5,989 bases of DNA from Acidimicrobiia bacterium (GCA_009927565.1 RFMT01000304.1:1-5989); one strand, 5' to 3'. Numbered from the stretch's first letter, positions 1-5,827 are shown. Numbers and translations: made by a program. Notes: generated by a model not told the origin, from the sequence alone.

Positions 1-492
1 TGCTGCAAGTTGCATTCGCTCAATCTCCGGTTCGGTTTTTCGGCGTCGCAAGTTGGGCACGATTGGTGCAATCTTGCGCAATTCGCTCGCCAATTGTTCG
101 GTCATATTTTCGAGTTGGCTGACCGTCAATTCAGCAGAATCAAAATGCACTATCTTTATATTTTTTGCTGCGATGACCAGAGCCTCGCGCAGTGCGACGG
201 CACTTCTCCCTTCGACAACCTCACAATTAGCGCCAGAGTTTTTAATCTGTTCGCGAGCCTGGTCTCCATAACGACCATCAACCACAAGAACCATGTCGTC
301 GGGTCGCACGATTAAGGTGCCAGCAGAACCCGTAAAACCCGTAAGCCAACGAATGTTGTTGAGGTCAACGACTAGCAACGCACTGTCACTGCTGGCACCT
401 GCACGCTGCATCTCTGCACGAACCAATTTGTCACGACCACTTACAACGAGTGGTGACAATTTCTTTGCAGCGTCGAGTGATGCAATGTTCAC
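1..492 (-). CDS. Xaa-Pro peptidase (aminopeptidase P / prolidase family, M24B), N-terminal part, cut by window edge
   Basis: Reading down from 492 the frame stays open for 164 codons to the window edge. The start is GTG at 492-490, four bases after the aroQ stop. The product matches the N-terminal creatinase-like domain of M24B cytosolic metallopeptidases, which release N-terminal residues preceding proline or split Xaa-Pro dipeptides. The family block NIRWLTGFTGSAG is at residues 46-58 and VDGRYGDQA at 71-79. The segment around 149-160 (RRRKTEPEIERM) is the usual helix leading into the catalytic pita-bread domain. That domain, with its metal ligands, lies outside the window, so activity cannot be judged. 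The ribosome site before the GTG is weak (purine-rich AGAAAGAAA); a TTG at codon 12 is a less likely start because the longer N-terminus resembles family members. A pepP/pepQ-type gene after aroQ is the usual actinobacterial order. PepP and PepQ cannot be told apart from this part. Confidence 0.88.
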   Translation of the reverse strand, partial: MNIASLDAAKKLSPLVVSGRDKLVRAEMQRAGASSDSALLVVDLNNIRWLTGFTGSAGTLIVRPDDMVLVVDGRYGDQAREQIKNSGANCEVVEGRSAVALREALVIAAKNIKIVHFDSAELTVSQLENMTEQLASELRKIAPIVPNLRRRKTEPEIERMQLAA

Positions 493-496
493 GAAA

Positions 497-967
497 CTAT
501 TTCTTTCTGGCCAACAATGTCGCGACTGCATGCACGGCAAACACGTAAGAGTCAGCACCAAAGCCAGCGATCGAACCAGATGAGACTGGCGCAACAACAC
601 TTTCGTGACGCCATGGTTCGCGAGTAGCCGGGTTCGAGAGGTGCACCTCAACGATCGGTCCTGCAAAACTTGCCAATGCGTCGTGCAGACTCCACGCGAA
701 GTGCGTCAATGCTCCCGGATTGATAATGATCGCGGCACACCTGCCTCGCGCCGAATGAATCGCCTCTACCAGTTCGGCAACGCCTTGCGCGCCAACTATC
801 TCTATCTGCAGACCCAGATGCTCTGCAGTTTCTGCGACTCGACGCATATGGTCTTGAAGTGAGTCAGTGCCATAGATTTCTGGCTGGCGTTGGCCCAACA
901 AGTTCAAATTTGGTCCGCTAAGCACCAGAACTGTTTGCAAGTTTGACTGCATGCTTGCCTTGGCCAT
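497..967 (-). CDS. aroQ: 3-dehydroquinate dehydratase, type II (dodecameric class)
   Basis: This enzyme catalyses trans-dehydration of 3-dehydroquinate to 3-dehydroshikimate, step 3 of the shikimate pathway, in the cytosol. The 156 residues are normal length for type II enzymes. Visible motifs are SGPNLNLLG at 17-25, the active-site lid arginine R27 and catalytic tyrosine Y32 in QRQPEIYG, INPGA at 82-86 (N83), H89 in GALTHF, EVHLSN at 107-112 (H109), and R116/R120 in ATREPWRH. The block that normally reads RQSxxE at about residues 58-63 is instead VGAQGV, an unusual change. The gene begins 10 bases after the aroB stop. The listed ATG at 967-965 has only a distant GAGAAG ahead of it. The ATG at codon 6 (952-950) is preceded by AAGG at 5 bases and gives a more typical N-terminus, so the true start may be there. 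Confidence 0.95.
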   Translation of the reverse strand: MAKASMQSNLQTVLVLSGPNLNLLGQRQPEIYGTDSLQDHMRRVAETAEHLGLQIEIVGAQGVAELVEAIHSARGRCAAIIINPGALTHFAWSLHDALASFAGPIVEVHLSNPATREPWRHESVVAPVSSGSIAGFGADSYVFAVHAVATLLARKK

Positions 968-977
968 GACTTACAGA

Positions 978-1286
978 TTACTTCTCGTTCAGTTGCATTG
1001 CGTCAAAAGCTTGAGATAAATGGGCTTCGGTTACACCACTTACAACTTCGATACCCGATGGTCCGTCCAATACAAACGTCAGACCAGAGACTGCTTTTTT
1101 ATCACGACGCATTAATTCAACTAGCGCTAATCTGTCGACTTTTTCGTCTGGCTTAACTTTGAGCCCATATGTTTCGCCAATCACTCGATAGTGCTCTTCA
1201 ACTCGTGATTTGTCAATGCGCTTCATTGCATGCGCTACATGCGCAGCAAATATCATCCCGACCGCGACCGCCTCACCGTGAGCCAA
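978..1286 (-). CDS. aroB: 3-dehydroquinate synthase, C-terminal part (frame-split aroB)
   Basis: This is the C-terminal third of AroB in a different frame from its N-terminal part. It opens with AHGEAVAVGM, the conserved HGE block whose histidine is a ligand of the catalytic metal in this family. It carries the late MRRDKK motif (about residues 59-64 of this piece) and the FVLDGPSGIEVV end typical of the enzyme. The TTG at 1286-1284 that opens the piece is only the first start-like codon in frame; the family sequence continues upstream through SNFS, so this is not an independent gene. Joined to the upstream part by removing one base of the homopolymer at 1289-1293, the protein would be about 340 residues, close to family length. 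On its own the fragment lacks the NAD site and the other two metal ligands and would be inactive. Confidence 0.9.
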   Translation of the reverse strand: MAHGEAVAVGMIFAAHVAHAMKRIDKSRVEEHYRVIGETYGLKVKPDEKVDRLALVELMRRDKKAVSGLTFVLDGPSGIEVVSGVTEAHLSQAFDAMQLNEK

Positions 1287-2001
1287 CGAAAAAGTTACTC
1301 GATCGCTCTAAAGCGTGCGCCAATGTATGTCCATAGTTGAGAAGCGCTCGGCTACCACTCTCGCGCTCATCGGCCGCAACAATTTTCGCCTTAATTTCGA
1401 CACATCTTGCAATTCGTTCAGGCATTTCAAGAGCAAGAAGGTCATCTCCCGTTAGAAAGTGATACTTAGCAACTTCGCCCAGACCACAGCGCAATTCACG
1501 TTGAGGCAAAGTCTTAAGCGAATCAAGATCGCACAGCACTCCACTCGGTTGCCAAAACGCACCTACCAAATTCTTGCCTTGTGAAATGTTCACACCCGTT
1601 TTCCCGCCGATCGCTGCGTCGACCATACCGACCAGAGAAGTCGCTACATGCACAACGGCTGTGCCTCGGTGCCAACTTGCGGCGGCAAAACCCGCAATAT
1701 CAGTAACCATGCCTCCGCCGACTCCAATTACAACATCGTTTCTGGTTAGCCCAAATTCAGCAAACTTCTGCGCCAGCATCTCAATTGTCTGCAGGCTCTT
1801 GTGCTCTTCGCCGTTGCCGATCACCACTGTCGTACTTGGAATGTTAAGTTCAGGTTGAAGTGTGATCGTGCTCTGCGTAATCACTACTGCTCGCTTCGCC
1901 GACTTTGGCAACACCTCATCAATTTGATCTATCACTCCATGCCCAACCAAAACAGAATATGAGCGATCACCTAGCGCAACTTTGATTCTGTGTGTCTTCA
2001 C
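1273..2001 (-). CDS. aroB: 3-dehydroquinate synthase, N-terminal part (frame-split aroB)
   Basis: AroB converts DAHP to 3-dehydroquinate, step 2 of the shikimate pathway, using NAD and a divalent metal in the cytosol. This piece has GNGEEHKSL (62-70, nucleotide binding), GGGMVTDIAGFAA (95-107), TSLVGMVDAAIGGKTGVN (121-138, catalytic K134), KNLVGAF (143-149), GLGEVAK (173-179, metal ligand E176), then DERE (211-214) and LNYGHTLAHA (221-230, H225 and H229). After residue F237 the family match is lost and the frame stops at 1273-1275. The remaining third, with the HGE block, follows in another frame at 978-1286. The start is GTG at 2001-1999, supported by a strong AGGAG seven bases upstream. It overlaps the aroK stop as GTGA, so translation is probably coupled to aroK. 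As written the gene would not give an active enzyme. Confidence 0.93.
   Translation of the reverse strand: MKTHRIKVALGDRSYSVLVGHGVIDQIDEVLPKSAKRAVVITQSTITLQPELNIPSTTVVIGNGEEHKSLQTIEMLAQKFAEFGLTRNDVVIGVGGGMVTDIAGFAAASWHRGTAVVHVATSLVGMVDAAIGGKTGVNISQGKNLVGAFWQPSGVLCDLDSLKTLPQRELRCGLGEVAKYHFLTGDDLLALEMPERIARCVEIKAKIVAADERESGSRALLNYGHTLAHALERSSNFFVGSR
1289..1293 (-). other. aroB: Frameshift site in aroB (one extra base in a five-base homopolymer)
   Basis: In coding orientation the sequence reads AAC TTT TTC GTT and the frame stops at 1273-1275 after the residues FFVGSR. Deleting one T of the run gives AAC TTT TCG TTG GCT CAC GGT GAG, coding NFSLAHGE, which joins the two AroB parts exactly at the point where the family has its HGE metal-binding block. 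The break is therefore a single-base gain in a homopolymer, placed to within a few bases. A read or assembly error is the simplest cause; true mutation or +1 slippage on the T run cannot be excluded. Confidence 0.85.
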
Positions 2002-2531
2002 TTATGCTCTCCTGAGATGGCAGACAGCCCACATTGCTCGATAACTTCTTCGACAACTTGATTGACGCTCAACGACTGCGTAGCAACTTTATGTGTGGCG
2101 ATCTGTTGATAAAGACTCTCGCGGTCAGATCGCATTCGGTTTAAAGTTCCTACTGGGTCGCCATCCAACAATGGCCTGTGCGTTGCTCGGCCTGTTCGAC
2201 CCACCAAAGTTGACGTGGGTGCGTCTAGCCAAACAACACAGCGAGCGCGTTGCGCTAGCAACGCCCGATTTTTGTCGGAAACTACGGCGCCACCCGCGAC
2301 AGCCAGAACCATCGGTTCGTCTTTTGAGCAGATTTCTAACAACGCATCGGTCTCGAGCCGACGAAACTCGGTCTCGCCTTTCTCTACAAAAATCTCGCGC
2401 ACCGAGAGCTTGGCGCGTTTCTCGATCAACTCATCAGAATCGGCAAAATTGAGTTTCAATTTTTTGGCAAGTTCTCGCCCAACAGTCGTTTTACCGGAAC
2501 CCATTAACCCAACTAATACGATCAACTTCAA
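1998..2531 (-). CDS. aroK: Shikimate kinase
   Basis: The enzyme transfers phosphate from ATP to shikimate to give shikimate 3-phosphate, step 5 of the pathway, in the cytosol. At 177 residues it is a normal single-domain P-loop kinase. The Walker A loop GLMGSGKTT is at 8-16 (K14, T15). The shikimate and magnesium residues DSD are at 31-33, the substrate arginine is in EFRRLE (about R57), the lid arginine is in HRPLL (R119), and there is a further arginine in RESLY (R137). The glycine triplet that follows the Walker B strand, normally GGG, reads AGG here (79-81), with the first glycine changed to alanine. The start is TTG at 2531-2529, overlapping the aroC stop as TTGA, with an AAGAG-like site six bases upstream. 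No ATG precedes the P-loop in frame, so the TTG start is well supported. The 3' end overlaps aroB as GTGA. Confidence 0.95.
   Translation of the reverse strand: MKLIVLVGLMGSGKTTVGRELAKKLKLNFADSDELIEKRAKLSVREIFVEKGETEFRRLETDALLEICSKDEPMVLAVAGGAVVSDKNRALLAQRARCVVWLDAPTSTLVGRTGRATHRPLLDGDPVGTLNRMRSDRESLYQQIATHKVATQSLSVNQVVEEVIEQCGLSAISGEHK
2009..2013 (-). promoter_or_regulatory. Shine-Dalgarno site for aroB (AGGAG)
   Basis: CTCCT on the plus strand reads AGGAG (within AGGAGAG) in coding orientation, seven bases before the aroB GTG at 2001-1999. It is the strongest ribosome binding site in the window, and it fixes the GTG as the aroB start even though it lies inside the last codons of aroK. Confidence 0.75.
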
Positions 2532-3691
2532 CTTATTCTCTTCGCAAAACTCTGGGCGTTTCGTACAAAGTCGTCAACATTGTCGCCTCCGAAATTGCGC
2601 TGCGCCTCTTGGGCCAAAACTAAGGCAACCATCGTCTCTGCAACAACACCCATTGCAGGCACCGCAGTGACATCGGTTCGCTCTTTAAAACTCACTGTTT
2701 CTTGCTTCGTTACGGTGTCAACAGTTTTCAAGGATGGACGATTCAAAGTCGCCAGAGGCTTCATTGCCGCTCGAACAACAAGCATTTCACCCGTCGACAT
2801 GCCGCCCTCGGTGCCGCCAGCCAAACTAGTTTCACGCGAATATCTGTTTGAAGACTCGTCCCAAACGATTGCATCGTGAGCATTGCTGCCGCGTCGTGCC
2901 GCAACTTCAAAGCCGTCTCCGATTTCAACACCCTTGACAGCTTGAATGCTCATAATCGCTTGGGCCAACAAACCATCGAGTTTGCGGTCCCAGTGAACAT
3001 AACTACCCAGACCCACGGGCATGCCATAGGCAAGCACTTCAACGATGCCGCCCAAACTGTCGCCGTCTTTGGCGGCACTTTCGATTTCGGCAATCATTTT
3101 TGCTTCGGCTTCGGGATTAAAACAGCGCACAGGAGACTCGTCGATCTGGTCAAGATCGTAAATTTGCGGGCGCACCAAATTTTCGCTTCGCACCGACCCC
3201 AATTGCAGGACGTGCGAAAAAACAGAAACATTTATCTGTTTGAGCAATAGTTTCGCCAAAGCCCCGGCCGCAACCCGTGCGGCGGTCTCACGTGCACTTG
3301 CACGCTCGAGCACGTCGCGAGCGTCATCAAAACCGTACTTCTGCATGCCTGTCAAGTCGGCATGACCGGGGCGGGGCTGAGTCAAAGGTTTTTTGGTCTT
3401 ACCAGGTTCGGGAGACATTTCTTCATGCCAAACGTCGCTACGAAACCATTCACTGTTTTTGATTTCAATCGCAACTGGAGATCCAAGTGTGCGACCATGA
3501 CGAATGCCGCCAATCAGAACGATCTCATCTTGTTCAAATTTTTGTCGGGGTCCACGTCCAAAACCCAAACGACGTCGTGCCAATTCAGCATTGACATCTT
3601 GCGAAGTTACTTCTAATCCGGCTGGCAGACCCTCAACAATCACAACTAGGGCTTGGCCATGACTCTCGCCCGCTGTGAGGTATCTAAGCAT
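2528..3691 (-). CDS. aroC: Chorismate synthase
   Basis: AroC removes phosphate from EPSP to form chorismate, the last step of the shikimate pathway, using reduced FMN. The 387 residues are close to bacterial family length and the frame is intact. Motifs in order are GESHG at 8-12 (catalytic H11), RRRLGFGRGPRQ at 39-50, GGIRHGRTLGSPVA at 61-74, RPGHADLTGMQKYG at 107-120 (H110), RASARETAARVAAGA at 130-144, GGIVEV at 214-219, PVGLGSYVHWDRKLD at 225-239, AVKGVEIGDGF at 251-261, AGGTEGGMSTGE at 291-302, and ERTDVTAVPA at 337-346 with the catalytic D340. The start is ATG at 3691-3689. An AGAGG lies 13 bases upstream, rather far. This is the only gene in the window preceded by a sizeable gap (71 bases), so it could begin a separately controlled sub-operon aroC-aroK-aroB-aroQ. 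It ends in a TTGA overlap with aroK. Confidence 0.97.
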   Translation of the reverse strand: MLRYLTAGESHGQALVVIVEGLPAGLEVTSQDVNAELARRRLGFGRGPRQKFEQDEIVLIGGIRHGRTLGSPVAIEIKNSEWFRSDVWHEEMSPEPGKTKKPLTQPRPGHADLTGMQKYGFDDARDVLERASARETAARVAAGALAKLLLKQINVSVFSHVLQLGSVRSENLVRPQIYDLDQIDESPVRCFNPEAEAKMIAEIESAAKDGDSLGGIVEVLAYGMPVGLGSYVHWDRKLDGLLAQAIMSIQAVKGVEIGDGFEVAARRGSNAHDAIVWDESSNRYSRETSLAGGTEGGMSTGEMLVVRAAMKPLATLNRPSLKTVDTVTKQETVSFKERTDVTAVPAMGVVAETMVALVLAQEAQRNFGGDNVDDFVRNAQSFAKRIS

Positions 3692-3762
3692 GAATATCAG
3701 GCTACCTCTGAGGCTCAGTCAGCACAGTGGCATTAAAAGAGAATGCAGTTACAGCGACGAAT
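3692..3762 (-). other. Intergenic region between aroE and aroC; possible leader or weak promoter
   Basis: These 71 bases are the only spacer longer than 10 bases in the window. In coding orientation they contain a TTTAAT that resembles a -10 box (plus-strand 3732-3737), but no convincing -35 partner: TTCGTC, 18 bases upstream, is a poor match. The aroC ribosome site AGAGG is at 3705-3709. It partly overlaps a short perfect palindrome (CTGAGCCTCAG in coding orientation, 3708-3718), which could fold only into a weak 4-base-pair stem. There is no terminator-like hairpin followed by T residues. A promoter here is possible but not shown. Confidence 0.3.
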
Positions 3763-4629
3763 CTATTGACGGTCTAAAGCCGCGCGACGCATTAATTCTG
3801 TATCGCCGCGCGTACCCAACCAAACTTCTTGCTGCAGGGATGCTTGATGTACCAACATCTCAAGACCATCCACTGCTTGTGCTCCGACTTTTTTTGCAGC
3901 GAACAACAAACCCGTCTCTAAAGGACGATATACCGCATCTAGAACAGTGTGAGTCTCATTTATAAGATTCAGATCGATTGGTGCAAGAACGCTCTCGCTA
4001 CTTTTTGCACCGCTCGCATTGAACCCAACCGGCGTCGTATTGATAATTATCTGAGCGTTGGCAATCTCACGATCAAGATTTGAACTGACACGACAGTTCT
4101 CATAATTGCTCGCGATCTTTTCTGCATTTGCCGGCGTGCGGTTAGCGATCACAACTTCGCTCGCACCGTTCTTGATCAACGAATAAACGACAGCACTGGC
4201 TGTACCGCCCGCGCCCAGAACTACTACTCGACTATTTGCGATCTTCTGCGTGCTCTTTGCCTCAATCGCGTTGCACGCACCTTGACCATCTGTATTCGTT
4301 GCAAAGATTGAACCATCTTGTCGCAACATGACTGTGTTTGCTGAATTGGTTGATCTGACTATCTCATCAATTTCACCCAGTTCACGCACAAGTCTTGCAA
4401 CTTCATTCTTGTGCGGCATCGTCACCGAGAAACCAGCGATACCAAACACAGACATTGCGTCAAGCGCATCTTTAACTTTGCCAATCTCAACTAAAAATGC
4501 AAGATAAAGCCACTTAACTTTCAAAGATTCAAATACTGCATTGTGTATTATCGGCGACAAGCTTTGCGCGACAGGATTACCTATTACCGCCGCTAATCGT
4601 GTACCCGAATCATGACTGCTACTGATCAA
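3763..4629 (-). CDS. aroE: Shikimate dehydrogenase (NADP+)
   Basis: AroE reduces 3-dehydroshikimate to shikimate with NADPH, step 4 of the pathway, in the cytosol. Length is 288 residues, normal for the family. The N-terminal substrate domain shows GNPVAQSLSP at 17-26 (shikimate-binding S23 and S25), SVTMPHK at 68-74 with catalytic K74, and NTDGQG at 112-117 with catalytic D114. The Rossmann domain has GAGGTA at 139-144, then ANRTPAN, whose arginine suits NADP binding, INTTPVGF, and DAVYRPLETGLL. The closing GLEMLVHQA block is also present. The start is TTG at 4629-4627, overlapping the mltG stop as TTGA. No ATG or GTG occurs before the conserved region, and the ribosome site is weak (GGA eight bases upstream), so translation likely depends on coupling to mltG. 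Its 3' end is followed by the 71-base gap before aroC. Confidence 0.95.
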   Translation of the reverse strand: MISSSHDSGTRLAAVIGNPVAQSLSPIIHNAVFESLKVKWLYLAFLVEIGKVKDALDAMSVFGIAGFSVTMPHKNEVARLVRELGEIDEIVRSTNSANTVMLRQDGSIFATNTDGQGACNAIEAKSTQKIANSRVVVLGAGGTASAVVYSLIKNGASEVVIANRTPANAEKIASNYENCRVSSNLDREIANAQIIINTTPVGFNASGAKSSESVLAPIDLNLINETHTVLDAVYRPLETGLLFAAKKVGAQAVDGLEMLVHQASLQQEVWLGTRGDTELMRRAALDRQ

Positions 4630-5156
4630 GGTAAGAATCCGCCAGCACGCGCAGCCTCAACATTTTTCTCGTGATCCTCGATAGTCGCTGCAAACGTGTG
4701 ACCACCTTTGTCATCGCTCAGAACATAAAAAATGTATGCACAGTTGGCTGCCTGTTTAATACCTTTGCAAATCGGGTCGCTAAGCGGTGGGTTCGGCGCA
4801 GGGTTAAGTGCCGCGCGAATCGCTGCCCTACCCGGGTTAGCAATTGGTGTTGGTGGCAATCCTTTTGACTTATATGTGTTGTACGGACTTTCGGTCGCTT
4901 TTAAGTCACTGAAGGTGGCATTGGGGTCGGCGTTGTAATAGAGCGTCGCGTCAATCTGCAACGGCATGCCTCTTTCAAGACGATTGTAAATAACTCGCGC
5001 AATTTTTGCCCGGTCGACTTCTAATTTCGCTTCGCGCTCAATCAGTGAGGCGATGATCAAAACCTCATATGGTGAGCGCCCAACTTTTTCTTTTGCCTGG
5101 TCAAGACCTTCTTGAATGCCAACGCGCTCCATCAAACGCAGCATCCGATCAATCAC
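4626..5156 (-). CDS. mltG: Endolytic murein transglycosylase MltG, C-terminal catalytic part (frame-split)
   Basis: This holds the catalytic half of MltG (YceG-like family), which cuts nascent glycan strands at the outer face of the membrane. The piece shows YEVLIIASLIEREA (30-43), with the glutamate of the ASLIE motif (E40, about 264 in the joined protein) corresponding to the catalytic residue. It also has RVIYNRLERGMPLQIDATLYY (54-74), SPYNTY (90-95), and GLPPTPIANPG (99-109). The end GGHTFAATIEDHEKNV matches the family end. Between ALNPA and YIFYVL there is an extra loop with two cysteines (C130 and C139) that I do not recall from typical members. The GTG at 5156-5154 looks like a start because it overlaps the upstream stop as GTGA. 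However, the matching frame continues further upstream to about 5181 (SGDEGSSGVIDRM), so this is not a separate gene. The piece has no membrane anchor of its own. Confidence 0.9.
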   Translation of the reverse strand: MIDRMLRLMERVGIQEGLDQAKEKVGRSPYEVLIIASLIEREAKLEVDRAKIARVIYNRLERGMPLQIDATLYYNADPNATFSDLKATESPYNTYKSKGLPPTPIANPGRAAIRAALNPAPNPPLSDPICKGIKQAANCAYIFYVLSDDKGGHTFAATIEDHEKNVEAARAGGFLP

Positions 5157-5827
5157 CCCGGAAGAGCCCTCGTCGCCAGAATTTGATAGGTGTCGGGAAA
5201 CAACAACCCTTCCAATCGAAATTCGGCGTCATCAAGCCGACTTGGGTCATTCGGACCAAAGTTTGACATAAAGGCAGGGTTGTTGGCTGTAGCCAAAAAG
5301 TCTTGCGCTGTGATTCGAGAAGTTTTCTCTTCTATTCGTGACGCCATTTTGGAGACCGTAAAGCCTTCAGGAAAGGTCACTTTCGTGAATGTCGCTGACG
5401 GACTTGTATTCAAAACTTTCATGATGTTGCCGATGTGGCTGCGTGGCGTCAACAAGTAATAACCGGGCTGCAGGTCAATACCACCCTTTCGTGCAACATA
5501 AAACTGAAACACGCGCGAATTGACGATGAATCCCTCGTCTTCAAGTCTGCGACTCACACTCGCAACCGTGTCGTCGGGATTCACAGTGAAGTTGGTCGCG
5601 GCTTGAACCACGCCCGCTACAGAATCTGGTGGATTCAACTGACGCAGATACCACAGTCCGCCAATCATCAGCGAAACTACAACCGCCATCACAACGGCAA
5701 GCGCTATAAATACCACTCGCGAATCTGGTCTACGTTCAACGACTGCATCTTCAAATTCACTACCTCCCCAAGCATCAGGGCCGTCCCACGGGTCTTCTTG
5801 CCAATTTGTGGAGTCGCCATTTTTCAT
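5153..5827 (-). CDS. mltG: Endolytic murein transglycosylase MltG, N-terminal part (frame-split)
   Basis: This is the N-terminal part of the membrane-anchored peptidoglycan transglycosylase. It starts with an acidic cytoplasmic tail of about 36 residues that contains three tryptophans (W9, W14, W20) in a WQEDPWDGPDAWGG stretch. One transmembrane helix follows at about 38-61, after a basic ERRPDSR, so the rest lies outside the membrane. Residues 80-140 form the LysM-like domain (GFIVNSRVFQFYVARKGG, LQPGYYLL). TFPEGFTVSKMASRI (151-165) and RLEGLLFPDTYQI (204-216) are family motifs. The last eight residues are out of frame. The ATG at 5827-5825 overlaps the ruvX stop as ATGA, with GGA seven bases upstream. 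The order ruvX-mltG-aroE is usual in Actinomycetota. As written, this part lacks the catalytic glutamate. Confidence 0.92.
   Translation of the reverse strand: MKNGDSTNWQEDPWDGPDAWGGSEFEDAVVERRPDSRVVFIALAVVMAVVVSLMIGGLWYLRQLNPPDSVAGVVQAATNFTVNPDDTVASVSRRLEDEGFIVNSRVFQFYVARKGGIDLQPGYYLLTPRSHIGNIMKVLNTSPSATFTKVTFPEGFTVSKMASRIEEKTSRITAQDFLATANNPAFMSNFGPNDPSRLDDAEFRLEGLLFPDTYQILATRALPG
5178..5184 (-). other. mltG: Frameshift site in mltG (one base missing)
   Basis: The N-terminal part matches the family through FPDTYQI (residues 210-216), then reads LATRALPG and stops. In the frame of the C-terminal part, the codons just downstream read GDEGSSGVIDRML, which is what usually follows FPDTY in this family (a glycine/acidic stretch and then V-I-x-R-M). 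One missing base next to the ATTCTGG of the coding strand, for example ATTTCTGG in the original, would give FPDTYQISGDEGSSGVIDRML and an uninterrupted protein of about 400 residues. The site is placed by protein similarity, so it is accurate to a few codons. Confidence 0.75.

Noticed and set aside
978..1286. Separate short gene starting at the TTG at 1286
   Set aside because: The protein is the C-terminal third of 3-dehydroquinate synthase and continues in family sequence upstream of the TTG, so it belongs to the split aroB.
1286..1296. Programmed frameshift in aroB
   Set aside because: A five-base T run is short for transcriptional slippage. I see no upstream Shine-Dalgarno-like stimulator or downstream structure, and AroB is not a family known for recoding. 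Kept only as an alternative within the aroB finding.
2215..2670. Open frame of 151 codons on the plus strand
   Set aside because: It lies opposite the intact aroK and the end of aroC; its product is serine- and proline-rich with no family resemblance, as expected for the antisense of coding sequence.
2876..3250. Open frame of 124 codons on the plus strand
   Set aside because: It is fully antisense to chorismate synthase, whose conserved motifs account for this DNA.
3708..3718. Palindrome CTGAGGCTCAG as a terminator or operator
   Set aside because: The two 5-base arms share a one-base centre, so only a 4-base stem with a 3-base loop can form. No T run follows, and no second copy is seen in the window.
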